NCBI GenBank assembly: GCA_041499965.1
Contig: JBGQLG010000111.1
Coordinates: forward strand, 1 to 17,812
DNA: 17,812 nucleotides
Direction of reading: 5' to 3'
From: AR5 sp041499965
Lineage (GTDB): Bacteria > Methylomirabilota > Methylomirabilia > Rokubacteriales > CSP1-6
Positions 14,721 to 17,812 of the stretch are shown here, piece by piece. Within the stretch, counting starts at the first letter, position 1, and each line of letters opens with the position of its first letter. The position numbers and the translations under genes are program-made. The notes under the pieces were generated by a model, which had not been told where the DNA came from, did no database searches, and was given only the letters and a program-made list of their open reading frames with translations.

Positions 14721-15322
14721 GAGGCGGCCACCGCGTCGCCGAGGGCGTTCATGCCGAGCACGGTCGGGCCGCCGGCGCCGTACACGATGGTGGTGATCGA
14801 GCCCGGGGCGATGGCCAGGCGCTGGAACAGGTCCAGATGCATGCCGAGCGCGTGGGCCAGCGCGGCCTTGATCGGGTCGGCGTGGGAGACGGCGACGACG
14901 GCGCCGCCCCGGTGGCGCTCCACCATGCGGGCCAGCGCCGCGGTGATGCGCGCCTGCATCTCCACGAACGACTCGCCGTCGGGAAACCGGAACCCGCTCG
15001 GGTAGCGCTGCACCGTGGACCACTCCGGACGCTTGCTGACCCGGTCCAGGCGCTCACCCGTCCAGCGCCCGATGTCGAGCTCCAGCAGCCCGCGCTCGAT
15101 CCGCACGGCGAGGCCGACGGCCCGCGCGATCGGCAGCGCCGTCTCCCGCGCGCGCTCGAGCGGCGAGGCGTACACCGCGGCCACGCGCTTGACCTGCGCG
15201 ACGCGCGTGGCTGCGGCCTCGGCCTGGCGGCGTCCGTCGTCGGAGAGGTGCAGGCCCGGCGCGCGGCCGGGCAGCACGCGTCCGGTCGTGGGCGTCTGTC
15301 CGTGGCGGACGAGCAGGATCAT
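14717..15322 (-). CDS. MSMEG_4193-family histidine-phosphatase/phosphomutase
   Basis: This protein of 201 residues belongs to the phosphoglycerate-mutase-like histidine phosphatase superfamily and resembles the MSMEG_4193 'putative phosphomutase' subgroup. The phospho-accepting His is H7 in VRHGQT; other active-site features are SPLERARET (R57 and neighbours), E81 in LLELDIGRW, and H147 in VSHADPIKAALAHALG. All look intact, so phosphate transfer or removal is likely; the substrate is unknown. I chose the ATG at 15322 because the fold starts immediately; an in-frame ATG at 15352 would add ten Arg/Pro-rich residues and neither has a good ribosome binding site. It follows the molybdopterin subunit gene by about 70 bases and overlaps DUF3090 by four. 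Confidence 0.87.
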   Translation of the reverse strand: MILLVRHGQTPTTGRVLPGRAPGLHLSDDGRRQAEAAATRVAQVKRVAAVYASPLERARETALPIARAVGLAVRIERGLLELDIGRWTGERLDRVSKRPEWSTVQRYPSGFRFPDGESFVEMQARITAALARMVERHRGGAVVAVSHADPIKAALAHALGMHLDLFQRLAIAPGSITTIVYGAGGPTVLGMNALGDAVAAS

Positions 15323-15391
15323 CGTGGAGCGCGGGCCGGGCCGTCGCGGCATGTCGTCGCCGCTCAGACTAACACTAGCCGCCGGCCCGCG

Positions 15392-17704
15392 TCACCGGCG
15401 TCCGTCTCGCGCCGCCGCCAGCAGCGTCCACAGGCGGGCGGGCGTCACGGGAATCTCATGGATCGTCACGCCGAGGTCGGCCACGGCGTCCTCGATCGCG
15501 TTGGCGATGGCCGCCGCGCCGCCGATGGCGCCGCTCTCGCCCACACCCTTGGCGCCCAGCGGGTTGATGGTCGAGCGGTGCTCGTCGAGCGCCACCGCCA
15601 GCGGCGGCAGCACGTCGGCGCGCGGCAGCGCATAGTCCATCAGGCTGCCGGTCAGGAGCTGGCCCTCGGCGTCGTACACGATTTCCTCGAGCAGCCCCGC
15701 TGCGATGCCCTGGGCCGCGCCGCCCTGCAGCTGGCCCTCGACGATCGCCGGGTTGATGGCACGACCCGGGTCGTGCACGATCGCGTAGGCGGCCAGGCGG
15801 ACGGCGCCGGTGTCGACGTCGACCTCGACGGCGGCGGCCTGCACGCCGAACGCCCAGGTGACGGTGTCGGGATAGAAGTAGGTGCACGCGTTCAGCGTGG
15901 GATCGGCGGTGCCGCGCAGCGCCTTGGACTTCACGGCCACGTGGGCCAGCCGGCCGAGCGGCAGCGCGCGATCGGGCAGGCCGGCGACGAACGCGCGGCT
16001 GGCCTCGATGCGGATGTCCTCCACCGCGCACTCCAGCAGCTCGGCGGCCACGCGGGCGGCCTTGCCGCGCACCTCGCGGGCGGCGCCCGCCACCGCGGGG
16101 CCCGTGTTGACCATCACGCGGCTGCCGCCGGTGCCCATGCCGATCGGAAAGCGCTCGGTGTCGCCGCCCACCACGATCACGTCGTCGAACGCCGCGCCGA
16201 GCTCGGTGGCCGCCACCTGGGCCAGCGTGGTCGCGTGACCCTGGCCCTGCGCAGCCACGCCGATCATCACGTAGACCTGGCCGCTGGGATCGATGCGAAC
16301 CGTCGCCCCCTCGTAGGGGCCGAGCCCGGTGCCCTGAGCGTAGCAGGCCAGGCCGACGCCGATGCGGTGCGGGCCGGAGGCCTGCGCCTTCTGGCGGCGC
16401 CGCCAGCCGTCGTAGTCGAGCAGCGCCAGCGCCCGCTCGAAGGCGGCGGGGAAATCGCCGGAGTCGTACGACACCGTCACGCCGTCCTTGTAGGTGAGGC
16501 CGGGCCGGTAGGGCATCTCGGCGGCGCGTACCAGGTTGCGCCGCCGCAGCTCGGCCGGATCGAGGCCGAGGCGGCGCGCGCCAAGATCCATCAGCCGCTC
16601 CATCACGAACACCGCCTCGGGGCGGCCGGCCGCGCGATACGCGGCGTTGTACATCTTCGTGGTGACCACGCTGTGGCCGCTGCTCCGGTAGGCCGGCACG
16701 CGATAGGGGCCCGGCATGTGGTTGACGGTGTTCATCGTGAGCCCGTCGCCCTGGGCCGGGTAGGCGCCGACGTCGGCCAGGAACGTCGTCTCCAGCGCGA
16801 CGATCCGTCCGTCGGCGGCCAGGCCGATCCGGGCGTCGTGCACCTGCTCGCGGTCGTGGCCGAGCGTCATGAAGTCCTCGCGCCGGCTCTCGATCCACTT
16901 CACCGGGCGCCCCAGCCGCAGCGCGGCGGCGGCGACCAGGATCTCGTCGGCGTAGACGTCGCCCTTGGGGCCGAAGCCGCCGCCGACGTCGGGCACGTGC
17001 ACGCGCACCGACTCGGCCGGCAGACTGAGCGCCGTCGCCACGGCATCGCGCAGGCGATAGGGATTCTGGATGGACGCCCAGATCACGAGCGATCCCGAGT
17101 CGGCGTCGGGCCAGGCGATCGCCCCGCGGGTCTCGATCGGCACCGCGGCCAGGCGCCCGTGGCGGAAGCGACCGCCCACGACGACCTCGGCGCCCGCGAA
17201 GGCCGCCGCGGCGTCGCCGACCTTGGCGCCGACCGGCAGGGTGGTGTTGTCGGCCCACCCCTCGTGGACGCGCGCCGACGATGCGGTCGCGGCCTCGACG
17301 CTGGCCAGCGGCGGCAGCGGCTCGTAGTCCACCCGCACCGCCTCGAGCGCGTCAGCGAGCGCGTGCACGTCGGTGGCGACGACGATCGCCACCGGCTCAC
17401 CGACGTAGCGCACACGGTCGCCGGCCAGGATCGGCACCGCGAACGGCCGGCCCTTGTGCGCGCCGCCCCAGGCCGCCGGGATCGTCCGCGCGTTCTCCGG
17501 CAGATCGGCCGCGCTCCACGCCGCCAGCACGCCGGGCCGCTTGCGCGCCGCCGCCAGCGCGATCGACCGCACTCGCGCGTGCGCGTGCACCGCCCGCACG
17601 ACCCCGAGCTGCGCTACCCCAGCGCGCGCCACGTCGTCGACGAACCGTCCGGCGCCCGTCAGCAGGCGCAGATCTTCCTTGCGGCGCGGCGATTCGCCTA
17701 GCAT
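15392..17704 (-). CDS. Xanthine dehydrogenase-family molybdopterin-binding subunit
   Basis: This 770-residue protein is the large, molybdenum-cofactor-binding subunit of a xanthine dehydrogenase/CO dehydrogenase-type hydroxylase. It begins with the aldehyde-oxidase a/b domain (DLRLLTGAGRFVDDV, later YVGEPVAIVVA near 100-110). The molybdopterin domain has GGGFGPKG (241-248), AYRAAGRPEA (355-364), QGQGHATTLAQVA and GVGESGAIG with catalytic E723. AYRAAGR is like the AYRGAGR of form II CoxL proteins and not the AYxCSFR of true CO dehydrogenase, so CO oxidation is not implied. The ATG at 17704 fits the family start; the longer frame to 17758 adds Gly/Pro-rich residues and crosses an inverted repeat. 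No FAD or iron-sulfur subunit is encoded downstream in the window. Confidence 0.93.
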   Translation of the reverse strand: MLGESPRRKEDLRLLTGAGRFVDDVARAGVAQLGVVRAVHAHARVRSIALAAARKRPGVLAAWSAADLPENARTIPAAWGGAHKGRPFAVPILAGDRVRYVGEPVAIVVATDVHALADALEAVRVDYEPLPPLASVEAATASSARVHEGWADNTTLPVGAKVGDAAAAFAGAEVVVGGRFRHGRLAAVPIETRGAIAWPDADSGSLVIWASIQNPYRLRDAVATALSLPAESVRVHVPDVGGGFGPKGDVYADEILVAAAALRLGRPVKWIESRREDFMTLGHDREQVHDARIGLAADGRIVALETTFLADVGAYPAQGDGLTMNTVNHMPGPYRVPAYRSSGHSVVTTKMYNAAYRAAGRPEAVFVMERLMDLGARRLGLDPAELRRRNLVRAAEMPYRPGLTYKDGVTVSYDSGDFPAAFERALALLDYDGWRRRQKAQASGPHRIGVGLACYAQGTGLGPYEGATVRIDPSGQVYVMIGVAAQGQGHATTLAQVAATELGAAFDDVIVVGGDTERFPIGMGTGGSRVMVNTGPAVAGAAREVRGKAARVAAELLECAVEDIRIEASRAFVAGLPDRALPLGRLAHVAVKSKALRGTADPTLNACTYFYPDTVTWAFGVQAAAVEVDVDTGAVRLAAYAIVHDPGRAINPAIVEGQLQGGAAQGIAAGLLEEIVYDAEGQLLTGSLMDYALPRADVLPPLAVALDEHRSTINPLGAKGVGESGAIGGAAAIANAIEDAVADLGVTIHEIPVTPARLWTLLAAARDGRR

Positions 17705-17719
17705 GTCTTGTTTAAGACA
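17704..17719. promoter_or_regulatory. Inverted repeat, possible operator before the Mo-hydroxylase gene
   Basis: TGTCTT-GTTT-AAGACA is a perfect 6-bp inverted repeat that touches the start codon of the - strand gene. It is noticeably A/T-richer than its surroundings. Its size and placement suit a dimeric repressor such as a GntR or TetR protein, but no regulator gene is in the window. A second inverted repeat, GGAGCG/CGCTCC (17724-17729 and 17735-17740), lies just upstream. The remaining bases to 17812 show a poly-C tract and nothing else I can assign. Confidence 0.5.
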
Positions 17720-17812
17720 GGGCGGAGCGAGCGCCGCTCCCCCCCGTCCCCCCCCCACCGCGACCCTGCGAGGCGAGGGCGCACGCGGGTTCGGTCACGA
17801 GCGGTGATGAGA

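Noticed and set aside
14837..17701. A 954-residue open frame on the + strand opposite the molybdopterin subunit
   Set aside because: It is antisense to clear homologous genes, has an Arg/His/Gly-rich low-complexity composition and has no domain signature.
15392..17704. True aerobic CO dehydrogenase (coxL form I)
   Set aside because: The form I active-site string AYxCSFR is absent; AYRAAGR is present instead, and no coxM or coxS is seen.

Overview
The window is very GC-rich bacterial DNA with densely packed genes, GTG as well as ATG starts, and GGAGG-type ribosome binding sites before some genes. The gene mix fits a free-living soil or subsurface bacterium: hydantoinase/oxoprolinase pair, molybdenum hydroxylase, BauB-like cupin, and an actinobacterial-style SCO1664/DUF3090/MSMEG_4193 trio. 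Candidatus Rokubacteria (Methylomirabilota) or a similar high-GC lineage is my best guess. That is an inference from gene content and style; there is no rRNA or other marker gene here.

Layout. 2-187 is the tail of an unrecognised gene on the + strand, followed by palindromic element A (198-455). 514-1014 (-) is a small tail-anchored repeat protein, divergent from a BauB-like cupin (1057-1350, +). A long DUF748/AsmA-like envelope protein (1366-4467, -) is divergent from an MscS-type channel (4513-5328, +). Palindromic element B (5322-5648) begins over the last bases of the channel gene. Next comes a + strand run: an APH-type phosphotransferase (5663-6670), HyuA (6682-8871), HyuB (8875-10599) and a short-chain dehydrogenase (10637-11401), then a separately spaced DinB-like protein (11527-11973). 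A hairpin at 11998-12027 separates this half from the - strand half. Reading right to left, the - strand half holds a xanthine dehydrogenase-family molybdopterin subunit (17704-15392), a histidine-phosphatase-type phosphomutase (15322-14717), DUF3090 (14720-14187), a SCO1664-family kinase-like protein (14187-13483), a protoglobin (13477-12944) and a two-domain VOC protein (12916-12053). Gaps in this run are short and two junctions overlap, so much of it may be one transcript.

How the genes may work together. HyuA and HyuB should form one ATP-dependent cyclic-amide-opening enzyme, with the SDR and phosphotransferase as likely pathway partners. DUF748 protein and MscS are both envelope functions. 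The DUF3090 trio combines a HipA/PI-kinase-like protein, a zinc-ribbon-tailed protein and a phosphatase-fold enzyme, next to a probable haem protein. Its role is unknown and it is the most interesting protein system here. The most unusual DNA is the pair of palindromic elements: they share an inner core, but each carries long, nearly perfect mirror-image arms that differ between the two sites. A three-copy 30-bp tandem repeat inserted in frame in hyuA is a second sign of repeat activity.
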